NCBI GenBank assembly: GCA_022827345.1
Contig: JAJDTB010000057.1
Location: forward strand, 1-64,000
Source of the DNA: Gemmatimonadota bacterium
GTDB taxonomy: Bacteria; Gemmatimonadota; Gemmatimonadetes; Longimicrobiales; Gaopeijiaceae
Length of the DNA: 64,000 nucleotides
Reading direction: 5' to 3'
The notes under the pieces were generated by a model. The model saw only the letters and a program-made list of their open reading frames with translations. It had not been told where the DNA came from and made no database searches. Below, in pieces: positions 8,777 to 17,460 of this stretch. Each line of letters begins with the position of its first letter. Positions within the stretch are counted from its first letter, which is position 1. A program made the position numbers and the translations under genes.

Positions 8777-10135
8777 TCAGAGTTCGCCGAGGGTGTCGAT
8801 GGGAAGCCGGCCGGTGCTGCCGCCGATCTTGTCCATCGGCATCTCCATCTTGTCCATCAGCGTCGCCAGCAGGTTCGCGTGCGTCGGTCCGCCCTCGTAC
8901 CTGATGTGCTGGCCACCGTTCAGCTTGCCGTTCCCGCCGCCCACAACGACCAGCGGGATGTTGTTGCCGGCGTGACGCTGGCTGTTGGAGATCCCCGATC
9001 CGTACAGCCCGGTGATCGAATCCAGCAGCGAGCCGTCCCCGTCCGGCGTCTGGCTCAGCTTGGTCAGGTGACGCGTGAAGAGCTCCACGTGGTAGCGGTT
9101 GATCTTCGAGAGGTACTTCACGATGTCCGGCCGGTTGCCGTGGTGCGACAGCGGATGCCACGCCTCCGGCACACCGATCTGCGGATACGGCCGCGCGTTC
9201 ACTTCACGCCCGATCATCATCGTCGACACCCTGGTGATGTCCGCCTGATAGGCCAGGATCTGCATGTCCAGGAGCAGTTCCAGGTGGTCCTCCAGCGTCT
9301 CCGGAATCCCCTGCGGCTGCTCCATGTTCGGGAGGTCGACGTCCAGCTGCTGCTCGGCTACCTGGATCCGCCGTTCCACATCGCGCACCGCCTCCGTGTA
9401 CTGCTCCACGCTGCGCTGGTCCTGCGGACCCAGCTCGCGCGCCAGTGCCCGCAACTTGTCGTTGACCGAGTCCAGCAGGCTCTTCTGCTGGTGCAGGCGC
9501 CGCTCCCGCGGCTCGCGATCCGTCGTACCGGTATCGCCGAAAAGCCGCTCGAATACGGTTCGGGGATGGTTCTCCATCGGGAGCGGCTGTGTGGGGCTCC
9601 GCCAGGAAATCGTGTGGGTATATGCACAGTTCAGAATGGCGCAGGTACCGGCGTTGGGCGGTCCGTCCAGGGACAGTTCGAGGGAGCCCAGCTGCGTCTC
9701 CCTGCCCCACTCGCGCGCCAGCATCTGGTCGATCGACTCCGCGGCGATGATGTCGGTGTTGTCCACCGCCTCGACATCGCCGAGCGACCTCCCGACCATG
9801 CCGGTGAGGAAGCTGGTGGGGCCGCCGGCGTGGTTGAAGTTCCACGACGCGTTCACTCCGGTCGGAATGATGATCCTGTTCCTGAACGGCTCCAGCGGGC
9901 CCAGGATCTCCGAGAGGACGAAGTCGCGGCCCTCGCCGGTCGGGGTCCAGTGGGGCATGGCCTGCCCGTTCGGCGTGTAGTAGGCGAGGAACCTGTGGGG
10001 AGACTTGCGCCTGGGGCCACTCACCGCCGTCAGCCGGGCCGGCGTCATCGCCTCCAGGAAGGGCAGCATCAGCGCCGCTCCGGCGCCGCGAAGCACCGTC
10101 CTCCGCGAGATATGCCTACCGGTGATGAAGTCCAT
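8777..10135 (-). CDS. DUF1552 (HXXSHH) Tat-exported protein
   Basis: 452 residues. The N-terminus 'HISRRTVLRGAGAALMLPFL' is a twin-arginine signal, so the protein should be exported folded. The body matches the DUF1552 family (PF07586), recognised by the HXXSHH motif, here 'WHPLSHHGN'. The family is abundant in Planctomycetes and relatives, usually paired with DUF1592-type cytochromes; its reaction is unknown, though distant similarity to the sulfatase/phosphatase-like DUF1501 group has been noted. The start overlaps the end of the DUF1592 gene by 20 bases, so the two are coupled. It is the most diverged of the three DUF1552 copies here. Confidence 0.9.
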   Translation of the reverse strand: MDFITGRHISRRTVLRGAGAALMLPFLEAMTPARLTAVSGPRRKSPHRFLAYYTPNGQAMPHWTPTGEGRDFVLSEILGPLEPFRNRIIIPTGVNASWNFNHAGGPTSFLTGMVGRSLGDVEAVDNTDIIAAESIDQMLAREWGRETQLGSLELSLDGPPNAGTCAILNCAYTHTISWRSPTQPLPMENHPRTVFERLFGDTGTTDREPRERRLHQQKSLLDSVNDKLRALARELGPQDQRSVEQYTEAVRDVERRIQVAEQQLDVDLPNMEQPQGIPETLEDHLELLLDMQILAYQADITRVSTMMIGREVNARPYPQIGVPEAWHPLSHHGNRPDIVKYLSKINRYHVELFTRHLTKLSQTPDGDGSLLDSITGLYGSGISNSQRHAGNNIPLVVVGGGNGKLNGGQHIRYEGGPTHANLLATLMDKMEMPMDKIGGSTGRLPIDTLGEL

Positions 10136-12896
10136 TTTTTTCCTCTCCAGATTCCTTGTTCTGCAATACCGATTGCCCGGCCGCCGGAGCCGTGGGTGTG
10201 CTCATCCGCATCAGGAACTGCGGGCTTTCCACAATCCCCAGGATGATCGACGACCAGGTATGGTCTTCCGCCGCCGCGTCCCGGATGATCCTGCGAATGG
10301 CCGGCTGGTCATAGTACTCGACATCGCGCCCGAGGGCATACTGCATGAGCTTCGTCGTCACGGTCCGGACGAACTGTTCCCGGTTGTCCAGCATGAGATC
10401 GCGGAGGCCTGCCAGTCCCTTGATCTCCTGTTCCGTCTCCGGCCAGAGACCGGTGTCGTCCACCGGGTTGCCGAGTTCGTCGATGTACCGGAGGCCGCCC
10501 GCGGCATCGTAGGCCTCCAGCGAGAAGCCCAGCGGATCGATCGTCCGGTGGCAACTGGCGCACATCGGCTCCGTGCGGTGCTTGGCGAGCCGCTCACGAA
10601 TCGTCGGCTTCCGAACCGTCCCCTGGTCCTCGGGTATTTCGAGGCTGGTGTCGAGGTTGGCCGGCGGTGGCGGAACGTGGCGGCCCAGGATGTTCTCGAG
10701 AATCCACTTGCCCCTGAGCACCGGAGTGGTCCGCTCCGGATACGACGTGAGGGTCAGGATGCTCGCGTGGCCCAGCAGACCACCCCGCTTCTCGAGATCG
10801 GGGAGTTCGACGCGACGGAAACGGCTCCCGGCCACGTTTGGAATGTTGTAATGCTCGGCCAGCCGTTCGTTGACGAAGGTGTAGTCGGCGCCGATCAGCT
10901 CCACGACGCTCCTGTCTTCGCGGATCGTGTGGTCGAGGAAGAGCCTGGTCTCCTCTTCCATGGCCTCGCGAAGGTTATGGTCGTACTCCAGGTAGATGTC
11001 GTCCTGCAGGAGCCGGTCGTCCAGTTCGCGCAGCTTCAGCCACTGGCTGGCGAAATCCTCCACGAGGGTCTCGCGGGCCCGGTCGCTGTTCAGCATCCGC
11101 CGGGCCTGCTCGCCGAGGACCTCGGGATCGGAAAGCCGGCCACGCTCAGCTTCCTGTAGCAGCGTCTCGTCGGGAATACTGCTCCAAAGGAAGAAGGAAA
11201 GGCGGGACGCAAGTTCCAGATCACTCAACGGATGGGGGTCGCCCCCGTTGAAGACCTGCGCCGCCTGCCCGGCCGCAAAGTGGACGACCGCATCGGTCGG
11301 CGGACCGTCTGCATCCGGTGTCCCGTCCGTCGCGCGTACGCCGGGGTCCCGATAGACGCGCAGCAGAAAGTCCGGATCAACCAGGACACGCTCGAGTCCC
11401 AGCTGAATGCCATGATCGAAGCTCCCGCCCTCCTCCCGGCCCATGCGGAAGAAGTGTAGGAGCACGTCCGTGTCCTCGCGGGTCACCGGCCGACGGTAGG
11501 CTCGCCGTGCCATTCGTGAAAGGATCTCTTCGGCACAGGCCTGCTCCGCCGAGGCCGACTCGGGCTCGCAGACGAAGATCGTCTCGCGGCTCAGTGTGTT
11601 GTCGGCCACATCGGTTCGGCCGAACGGGCCGTCGATCTCAATGCCGATCACGCCCGACATGCCGAAGTACTCGTTGTTGAAGTAGTCGATCTGGCTGCGG
11701 GTCTGAACCGGGGCTTGCGGGAGGAGGTACTCCTCACCGTAGCCGATGTCCCTGGCGTAGGAGAGACCGACCAGGCGGCTCCCCGCTTCTACCTGGATCG
11801 AGGCCACCAGAGCCGCCTCGGCCTCGAACTTGGCGTAATCCTCCCACTCGGGGGATCCGGGCCAACCGGGCCCCCCGCCCGCTCCGGCGTAGCTGTTGGC
11901 GACAGCCCGATGCTGCAGCGCCTCACCGCCGAACGCGAGCATGGACGCAAGTTCTCCGTCGATGCGGATTTCGAGTTCCTGTCTCCACCCCAGCCCACGC
12001 GCGTACCCCGCATAGTTCTTCTGGAGACGCACCCGGATCCGATACTCGCCGTCCACCGGGAAGGTGTGGCGGACCGCCATACCACCGCGGGAACCAAGCG
12101 GGAGATCGTCGCTCATTCTTACGTTCTGGCGCATGGCGTCGTCCGCTGCGTAGCGGAATGAGCCGGGACCGGCCGGAGGAAGCCCCACCGCCAGCCGGGT
12201 GACCGTTCGAGCCACGGACAGGTATCGCTCCATGTGGAGCGGCGAGATGCTCAGCGCGTCCGCCACGTTGTCGAAGCCGCCGCCCATGGTCTCGTCGCCG
12301 GGCAGCGCGTCGACGACATCGACGTCCAGTCCCAGCAGGTCGTTGACAGCGTTGTTGTACTCCGTCCGGTTCAGCCGGTGCACCGCGTTGATGCGGCCGA
12401 CATTCGGCTTCTCCGCCCAGGCGGCGTCCAGCTCGGACTCGAGCCAGCCCGCCACCGCGGCGTAGGTCTCATCGTCGGGCCGACTCACGCCACCCGGCGG
12501 CATGGCGCGCGCGCGCAGCTTGGCGGCCACCTTCTCCCAGATCTCGGGGTGGGCCGCAGGGTCCGCGGCGTGGTATTGATCCAGCTCCAGGGAAGCCGTG
12601 CGGCGGACATCGTTGTGGCACCGCAGGCAGTACCCGTCGACCATGGCCTGCGCTTCGGCACCCGTCGCCACGGGAACCGGCGGAGGCTCCGGGGCCTGGA
12701 CCACCCGGGGGCTTCCGTCTCCCTCGGGTGCCATGGCCCCACCTGTCGACGTCGATACGAACCTCGCGCACGAGATGAAAACCAGTCCGCCAAGGGCCAA
12801 CGCTACGGCCCATCCTCCCGGGAGGACTCGGTGACCCCTCACCAGACCGGTTTGGCACGTTGACGGCAGGCGCTTCTGCGGCCTCTCAGGCGCCAC
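10116..12896 (-). CDS. DUF1592-type diheme cytochrome (PSD/PSCyt multidomain protein)
   Basis: A large exported protein of the planctomycete-type DUF1587/1595/1592/1588/1585 architecture. Two c-type haem motifs are visible: CLRCH in the N-terminal cytochrome-like domain and CASCH in the DUF1588 domain ('CASCHRTIDPLG'). Between them are the DUF1587 region ('RINAVHRLNRTEYNNAVNDL'), a beta-rich carbohydrate-binding-like segment, DUF1595 ('RMARRAYRRPVTREDTDVLL') and DUF1592 ('ELASRLSFFLWSSIPDETLL'). DUF1585 closes the protein ('LMQYALGRDVEYYD'). The start is uncertain: the frame is open to a TTG at 12926, with GTG at 12896 (GGGGG four bases upstream, chosen) and at 12842. A hydrophobic export segment lies at 'GGWAVALALGGLVFISC'. 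Activity is unknown; oxidative catabolism or electron transfer is likely. Confidence 0.88.
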   Translation of the reverse strand: MAPERPQKRLPSTCQTGLVRGHRVLPGGWAVALALGGLVFISCARFVSTSTGGAMAPEGDGSPRVVQAPEPPPVPVATGAEAQAMVDGYCLRCHNDVRRTASLELDQYHAADPAAHPEIWEKVAAKLRARAMPPGGVSRPDDETYAAVAGWLESELDAAWAEKPNVGRINAVHRLNRTEYNNAVNDLLGLDVDVVDALPGDETMGGGFDNVADALSISPLHMERYLSVARTVTRLAVGLPPAGPGSFRYAADDAMRQNVRMSDDLPLGSRGGMAVRHTFPVDGEYRIRVRLQKNYAGYARGLGWRQELEIRIDGELASMLAFGGEALQHRAVANSYAGAGGGPGWPGSPEWEDYAKFEAEAALVASIQVEAGSRLVGLSYARDIGYGEEYLLPQAPVQTRSQIDYFNNEYFGMSGVIGIEIDGPFGRTDVADNTLSRETIFVCEPESASAEQACAEEILSRMARRAYRRPVTREDTDVLLHFFRMGREEGGSFDHGIQLGLERVLVDPDFLLRVYRDPGVRATDGTPDADGPPTDAVVHFAAGQAAQVFNGGDPHPLSDLELASRLSFFLWSSIPDETLLQEAERGRLSDPEVLGEQARRMLNSDRARETLVEDFASQWLKLRELDDRLLQDDIYLEYDHNLREAMEEETRLFLDHTIREDRSVVELIGADYTFVNERLAEHYNIPNVAGSRFRRVELPDLEKRGGLLGHASILTLTSYPERTTPVLRGKWILENILGRHVPPPPANLDTSLEIPEDQGTVRKPTIRERLAKHRTEPMCASCHRTIDPLGFSLEAYDAAGGLRYIDELGNPVDDTGLWPETEQEIKGLAGLRDLMLDNREQFVRTVTTKLMQYALGRDVEYYDQPAIRRIIRDAAAEDHTWSSIILGIVESPQFLMRMSTPTAPAAGQSVLQNKESGEEKNGLHHR

Positions 12897-12993
12897 TGTA
12901 CCCCCAATCGAACACCTTGAATCCAAGACTGCATACCAACATTGTACGCTAGCGTTCTCGCAGTCACAAGTCCACTTAGAACGAAGCGAACCG

Positions 12994-14412
12994 ATGTCCA
13001 GGACACCTGTGAGGAAAGGTGAGGAGCGTAGTGCCGATGCGCAGTCACGCAGCCTGCTCGATGCGGCTCGCTGTCCCCGGTGCTCCTCGAGGATCGACCT
13101 GGCTCCGCAGGCCGTCAGATGCCGGAAGTGCGGGCAGGTCTATCCCCGGCTGGGGCCCATTCCGGTGCTCCTTCCCGAACCGCTCGATTATTTCGCGTCG
13201 TGCGGGCGCCAGCTCGCCGGGCTCGAGGAACAGGTGGAGCGAGTAGTGAAGGATGTCCGGGAGCAGCTTCGGTCGGCGGACCTTCTGCCTTCCACCCGGC
13301 AGCGCTGCCGGACGCTGATCGAGGGCATCACCGGACAGCTGGCCGACGTCCGTGCCATTCTCGAGCCGAATCTGCCGGCTGCGGCCCGGGGCGATGTCCG
13401 CGACCGATCCGGCCGGGCACCCGCGACCCTTGACCATCTGCCGTATCTCTACCGGGACTGGGGATGGGCGCCGGAAGCGGACGGCGAGAACGAGCGGGCA
13501 CTGGCCCTTGCAGAAAGCGTCCTGCAGGGGCGGTGTCCCGGACGCACGCTGGTCATGGGTGCCGGGGCGTGCCGCTTCGCCTACGAGCTGTACCGCCGGT
13601 ACCCCGACGCGGAACTCATGGTGATGGATCTCGATCCGGTCCTCTTCTCGGCCGCGCACGCCGTAACCCACGGTGAAACCGTCACCATCCGCGAAGCCAA
13701 TCTGGAGATGGGCGACCTCGGCCAGGCGGTGAAGGAGTGGACCTTGTCGGCTCCAAACGGCCCCGTGGACGACGCACGCTTTCACTTCCTCGTGGCGGAC
13801 GCCGTCGACCCCCCGTTGGCTCCCGGGATCTTCGACACGGTACTCACGCCGTGGTTCATCGATCAGGGACCCGAGGACGTGCGTGACCTGATCAGCACGC
13901 TCCATCGGATGCTGATGCCAGGTGGGCGCTGGGTGAACCTTGGACCGCTCAAGTACAGCCTGGACGTTCCCTTCTCGCATCGCTTCGCCAGGGAGGAACT
14001 GTTCGATCTGGCCGAGCGCGCCGGGTTCCGGCTCGGACCCTGGAAGAGCGAAAGCGGGCCCTACCTGGTGTCACAGCTCAACGGCCGCGGCAAGACGGAG
14101 TGGGTGCTGGCGTTCTCTGCTACGAAAACCGTGTCAAACGAGCCGGGACCGGGGCAACAGGACGACCCGCCCCCGTGGCTCATCTTCCGGCACCTGCCCG
14201 TTCCCACCTTCGAGGGCCAGGCTCTGTTCTGGTCCGAAGCGTCCATGGTTCGCATGGTGGTCTCGTCCATAGACGGGCGCAGAACGCTGGACGACATCGC
14301 GGTCATGGTCGCCGAGCGCGCGCGCCAGTCCGACATCTCCATGGGCCAGGTCCGCACGGCAGTCAGGCAGTGCCTCCAGAAGGTCCATCCGGCGTGCGGA
14401 GCGGCCGGCTGA
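12994..14412 (+). CDS. zinc-ribbon + N2227-like methyltransferase
   Basis: 472 residues with an unusual order of domains. Residues 27-46 form a Trm112-like zinc ribbon (Cys27, Cys30, Cys43, Cys46). Residues 145-370 resemble the N2227 / carnosine N-methyltransferase-like SAM enzymes: 'LPYLYRDWGWAPEADGENER', the SAM-binding loop 'TLVMGAGACRFAYEL' (about 185-199), an acidic 'MDLDP' near 211 and a late 'MLMPGGRWVNLGPLKY' strand. The C-terminal 90 residues ('SIDGRRTLDDIAVMVAERA') look like a PqqD/winged-helix binding domain. It would methylate a small molecule or peptide; the substrate is unknown. It is divergent from the DUF1592 operon and convergent with the serine hydrolase. Confidence 0.75.
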   Translation: MSRTPVRKGEERSADAQSRSLLDAARCPRCSSRIDLAPQAVRCRKCGQVYPRLGPIPVLLPEPLDYFASCGRQLAGLEEQVERVVKDVREQLRSADLLPSTRQRCRTLIEGITGQLADVRAILEPNLPAAARGDVRDRSGRAPATLDHLPYLYRDWGWAPEADGENERALALAESVLQGRCPGRTLVMGAGACRFAYELYRRYPDAELMVMDLDPVLFSAAHAVTHGETVTIREANLEMGDLGQAVKEWTLSAPNGPVDDARFHFLVADAVDPPLAPGIFDTVLTPWFIDQGPEDVRDLISTLHRMLMPGGRWVNLGPLKYSLDVPFSHRFAREELFDLAERAGFRLGPWKSESGPYLVSQLNGRGKTEWVLAFSATKTVSNEPGPGQQDDPPPWLIFRHLPVPTFEGQALFWSEASMVRMVVSSIDGRRTLDDIAVMVAERARQSDISMGQVRTAVRQCLQKVHPACGAAG

Positions 14413-14428
14413 CCCGCACCTCTGGTTT

Positions 14429-16057
14429 CTAGTCCCGTGCCGCCCTGACGAAGCCACCGGCGTTGACATGGGCAAACATCCGCATCGACCCGTCACTCTG
14501 CCGGGCGAACACGTAGCGGTTGGAATCCCTGAAGCCGGCCTCGACGGGCAGTTGGCCATCGAGGGTGAACGCCTCGGGTCCCGACGGACGGTAGGGCCCC
14601 AGCCCGTCGATCACGAGCCCCCCGTCACCGCTGTCCTCCACGAGGCGACCGGCGCCTCCCGGTGCTTCGGCCTGGTCCGCGGGGATGCGGTGGTAGAGGC
14701 CGGTGTACCGGCTGACGTCCACCTCCAGATTCTCATCGACCGGCAGCCGTCCGAGGAAGTGCTCGAGCACGAGGGCGCGGACACCGCTGTGCGACGCCTG
14801 CGCCAGCACAGGTCCGGTGATCGGCTCCATCGACGAGTCGGCTGCGGCCACGTCGTCGGGGCTCGGTTCACCGCCGCCGGCCATCGTGACGAAGACTCCG
14901 ACCTGGGCGTCGAGCATGATGATCTCCAGCGAGCGGTAGCGGATGCTCCCGTAATGCTCGATCACCGGCTCGCCGTTGTACTCGTAACGGAAGAACTGGA
15001 TGCCGAACCCGCTGGCGTCCGGATGGTTGCCGCGGTCCCAGCGGTGCATGATCTCGTAGCTCTCGGGCGCCATCAGGGCCGGTGTGCTGCCCTGGCCCTG
15101 CAAGGCGTGGGCCCGGATGAAGCGGGCCATGTCGCCGGCCGAGGAGTTGACGTCGCCCGCGTACGAAATAAAGGGAGTAAGAGAGGGATAGGAGAGCGCG
15201 ACCGGTGGTTTGCCTGCAGCGAATGCGTACTGGGTCACCACGTCGGCACTGGGCGCCTGCAGGGAATTGACCAGTGTGGTGTGCGTCATGCCCAGCGGCT
15301 CGTACACGTTCTCGCGCAGGTACTCCTCCAGCGTCTGCCCGGTGATGTCTTCCACCATGAATCCCATGACGGCACTGCAGGCATTGCAGTAGTCGGAGAA
15401 CGTGCCCGGCTCGCGGACTACCGGCGGCACATTGGCCTCCAGGACCGCGGCCGAAAGCGGCGGTTGGGGGCGCTCCTCGCCCACCGAAGTGAACGGCGAG
15501 CGTGATCCCCTCGGAACCATGCCGCCCTGGTGGGTGACCATGTCCCGTATGGTGATCTCGTCGTCCCCGAAGGGGTTCTGCAGCTGGATCCGGGTCAGGT
15601 AGTCGTTGACGGGGTCGTCGAGGGACGCGATCTCGCCGCGCTCCAGGAGCTGTGCGATGGCCGTCCCGAAGAATGTCTTGGTAAGCGACCCGATACGGAA
15701 CTGCGACACGTCGGGATCGACGGGCCGCATGGTGGCGTAGTCGTGGTATCCGTAGCCCTTCTTGAAGAGCACCTCATCGCCGTGGGTTACCGAGATCGCG
15801 AGCGCGGAGATCCGGTGTTCGTCCAGCAGCGCGCCGAAGGTGCCGTCGGCCCACTGCTCGATGTTTCGCGGCTCCAGCGTCTCCGCCGCGACATTGCCTG
15901 TGACCACCGCCGGTGGCTGGGACGCCTGATCGCGCGAGTCGCACGCGGCCAGCACTCCCGGCAGCCAGGCGAGGACGAGTGCTGCCGGCAGGCGGCCCGC
16001 GGAGCGTCGGGACACTGAGCGCGGATCGTCGGGGTTGGCAAATCCTGTCATGACCAT
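14429..16057 (-). CDS. serine hydrolase lipoprotein (beta-lactamase family)
   Basis: 542 residues from ATG 16057 (AGGGAG upstream). A lipobox at 'GVLAAC' (Cys39) predicts membrane anchoring. The PF00144 fold is shown by Ser124-Leu-Thr-Lys127 in 'FRIGSLTKTFF', by Tyr223-Cys-Asn225 in 'FSDYCNACSAV' and by 'EHYG' as the third motif. The last 120 residues are a variable C-terminal domain. It lies downstream of susD on the same strand with a gap of about 75 bases and could be cotranscribed; an esterase or peptidase role on imported peptides or amides is plausible but not shown by sequence. Confidence 0.85.
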   Translation of the reverse strand: MVMTGFANPDDPRSVSRRSAGRLPAALVLAWLPGVLAACDSRDQASQPPAVVTGNVAAETLEPRNIEQWADGTFGALLDEHRISALAISVTHGDEVLFKKGYGYHDYATMRPVDPDVSQFRIGSLTKTFFGTAIAQLLERGEIASLDDPVNDYLTRIQLQNPFGDDEITIRDMVTHQGGMVPRGSRSPFTSVGEERPQPPLSAAVLEANVPPVVREPGTFSDYCNACSAVMGFMVEDITGQTLEEYLRENVYEPLGMTHTTLVNSLQAPSADVVTQYAFAAGKPPVALSYPSLTPFISYAGDVNSSAGDMARFIRAHALQGQGSTPALMAPESYEIMHRWDRGNHPDASGFGIQFFRYEYNGEPVIEHYGSIRYRSLEIIMLDAQVGVFVTMAGGGEPSPDDVAAADSSMEPITGPVLAQASHSGVRALVLEHFLGRLPVDENLEVDVSRYTGLYHRIPADQAEAPGGAGRLVEDSGDGGLVIDGLGPYRPSGPEAFTLDGQLPVEAGFRDSNRYVFARQSDGSMRMFAHVNAGGFVRAARD

Positions 16058-16133
16058 TTCACTTCTCCCTGATTCCGCGCCGCCCCGCCGGGCCGGCCTG
16101 CCGGGTCAAATCATGGCGACTCTCCCCAACCGT

Positions 16134-17381
16134 CTACGGAATGTTCTCGTTGTTTTCCCTCTCGACGTCGGGCAGAGGGAAACAGGTCGTCTCACCGTAC
16201 CGCCGGTCGTTGAACTGATCCGCTCCGGAAGGGAACGGGATGTTCAGCCGCAACATGTCGTTCAGTCGATGGCCTTCGATGAACAACTCCCGCCTCCGCT
16301 CCTCGTAGACCTGAGCCATGATCTCGGCGGGGTCTTCACTCGCGAAAGGAGGCAGCCCCGCACGGGCGTGGAGCTCGTTTATGTTGTCGACCGCCGTCTG
16401 GCCGCCCGCCGCTTCGGCGATGATCAGGAGTGCTTCGGCGTACCGTCCGATGGGAATATCCGCATCGTAGTTCGGGTACTTGGTCTGGAGCACTTCGGGG
16501 TTCAGTCCGTTGCGACCGGTATTCCCGGTGTGGATCAGCTCCACGCGCGGATCCGGCACCCCTTGCCACTCCAGATTCCAGAAGGGCACATCGACCTCGA
16601 TGTTCCGGTCGACCCAGTTGCTGCCGTACAGGTGGTTCTGCCGGGAGTTGTCCGCGGACGAGCGCGTCGCGTAGTAGGCGAATCCATCGGGCACCTGCTG
16701 GGCATCGGAGATGGCGCCGGCCATGTCACCCTGGTTGAGTCTGGCTCGGGCGCGACCCAGATAGGCCAGGGTCTGCAACTCTCCCGATCCGCTGGAGATC
16801 GCCGTGGAGAAGCGCTCTTCGGCCAACGCCAGGCTTTGGGGCGGAGAGACTTCCGGCCCGCCGTCGTAGGCCGCCGAGCAGAACCCCTCGCCGAACAGCG
16901 TGTAGGCGTAACCGGCCAATACAGCCGACCGCGCGACCATACTCTGTGATCCGGCTTCCTGGGCACGCTGGAGGTTCGAGTCCGTGAACCACCTGGCCTG
17001 CGACAGTGGCGTATAGAGACCTGCAAGCTGGCCGCCGGGACAGCCGCCGCTCGAGTAGGTACCGGTCGCCGGGGTGATCTCGCGCTGGTCGTAGATGTAG
17101 TAGGCGCCGTCGGACCCACCGCTCATGAATTCGTCCACCAGCTGGGCCGACAGGAGCACGTACTGCTGGTAGGCGCATTCGAAAACGCCTTCGGCGCTGG
17201 TGACCAGAAGAGGAAGATCTTCCGGCTGTTCCAGCTCTTCGGCCGTGATGTCGCCGGGCAGCTCCACGGCCAGGTCGCATGCTCCCAGCAGCATGCTCGC
17301 TACCAGGGCGGTGAGCCCGGCCAGGGCCCCTCCGAGGGGGCTTCCGCGCCGGTTTCGTTCACTTCGCTTCGTTCTATTCAT
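16134..17381 (-). CDS. SusD/RagB-like outer-membrane lipoprotein
   Basis: The substrate-capturing partner of the SusC receptor encoded just upstream. From ATG 17381 (AGGGA upstream) it has 415 residues, a basic n-region and the lipobox 'LLGAC' (Cys35). The body is helical and TPR-like, with 'QSMVARSAVLAGYAYTLFGE' and 'ELHARAGLPPF', and ends with the SusD-type 'YEERRRELFIEGHRLNDMLR' helix that is strongly diagnostic of the family. SusD proteins sit as a lid on SusC in the outer membrane. The substrate cannot be read from sequence; nearby peptidase and hydrolase genes hint at peptides or small organics rather than glycans. Confidence 0.87.
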   Translation of the reverse strand: MNRTKRSERNRRGSPLGGALAGLTALVASMLLGACDLAVELPGDITAEELEQPEDLPLLVTSAEGVFECAYQQYVLLSAQLVDEFMSGGSDGAYYIYDQREITPATGTYSSGGCPGGQLAGLYTPLSQARWFTDSNLQRAQEAGSQSMVARSAVLAGYAYTLFGEGFCSAAYDGGPEVSPPQSLALAEERFSTAISSGSGELQTLAYLGRARARLNQGDMAGAISDAQQVPDGFAYYATRSSADNSRQNHLYGSNWVDRNIEVDVPFWNLEWQGVPDPRVELIHTGNTGRNGLNPEVLQTKYPNYDADIPIGRYAEALLIIAEAAGGQTAVDNINELHARAGLPPFASEDPAEIMAQVYEERRRELFIEGHRLNDMLRLNIPFPSGADQFNDRRYGETTCFPLPDVERENNENIP

Positions 17382-17460
17382 GACACGTTCCCTCGGTTCG
17401 ATGATGAATGAGCGCTCTGTCGATGCTTGAAATGGGCAGTGCATTGATTCCTCTCATTCG

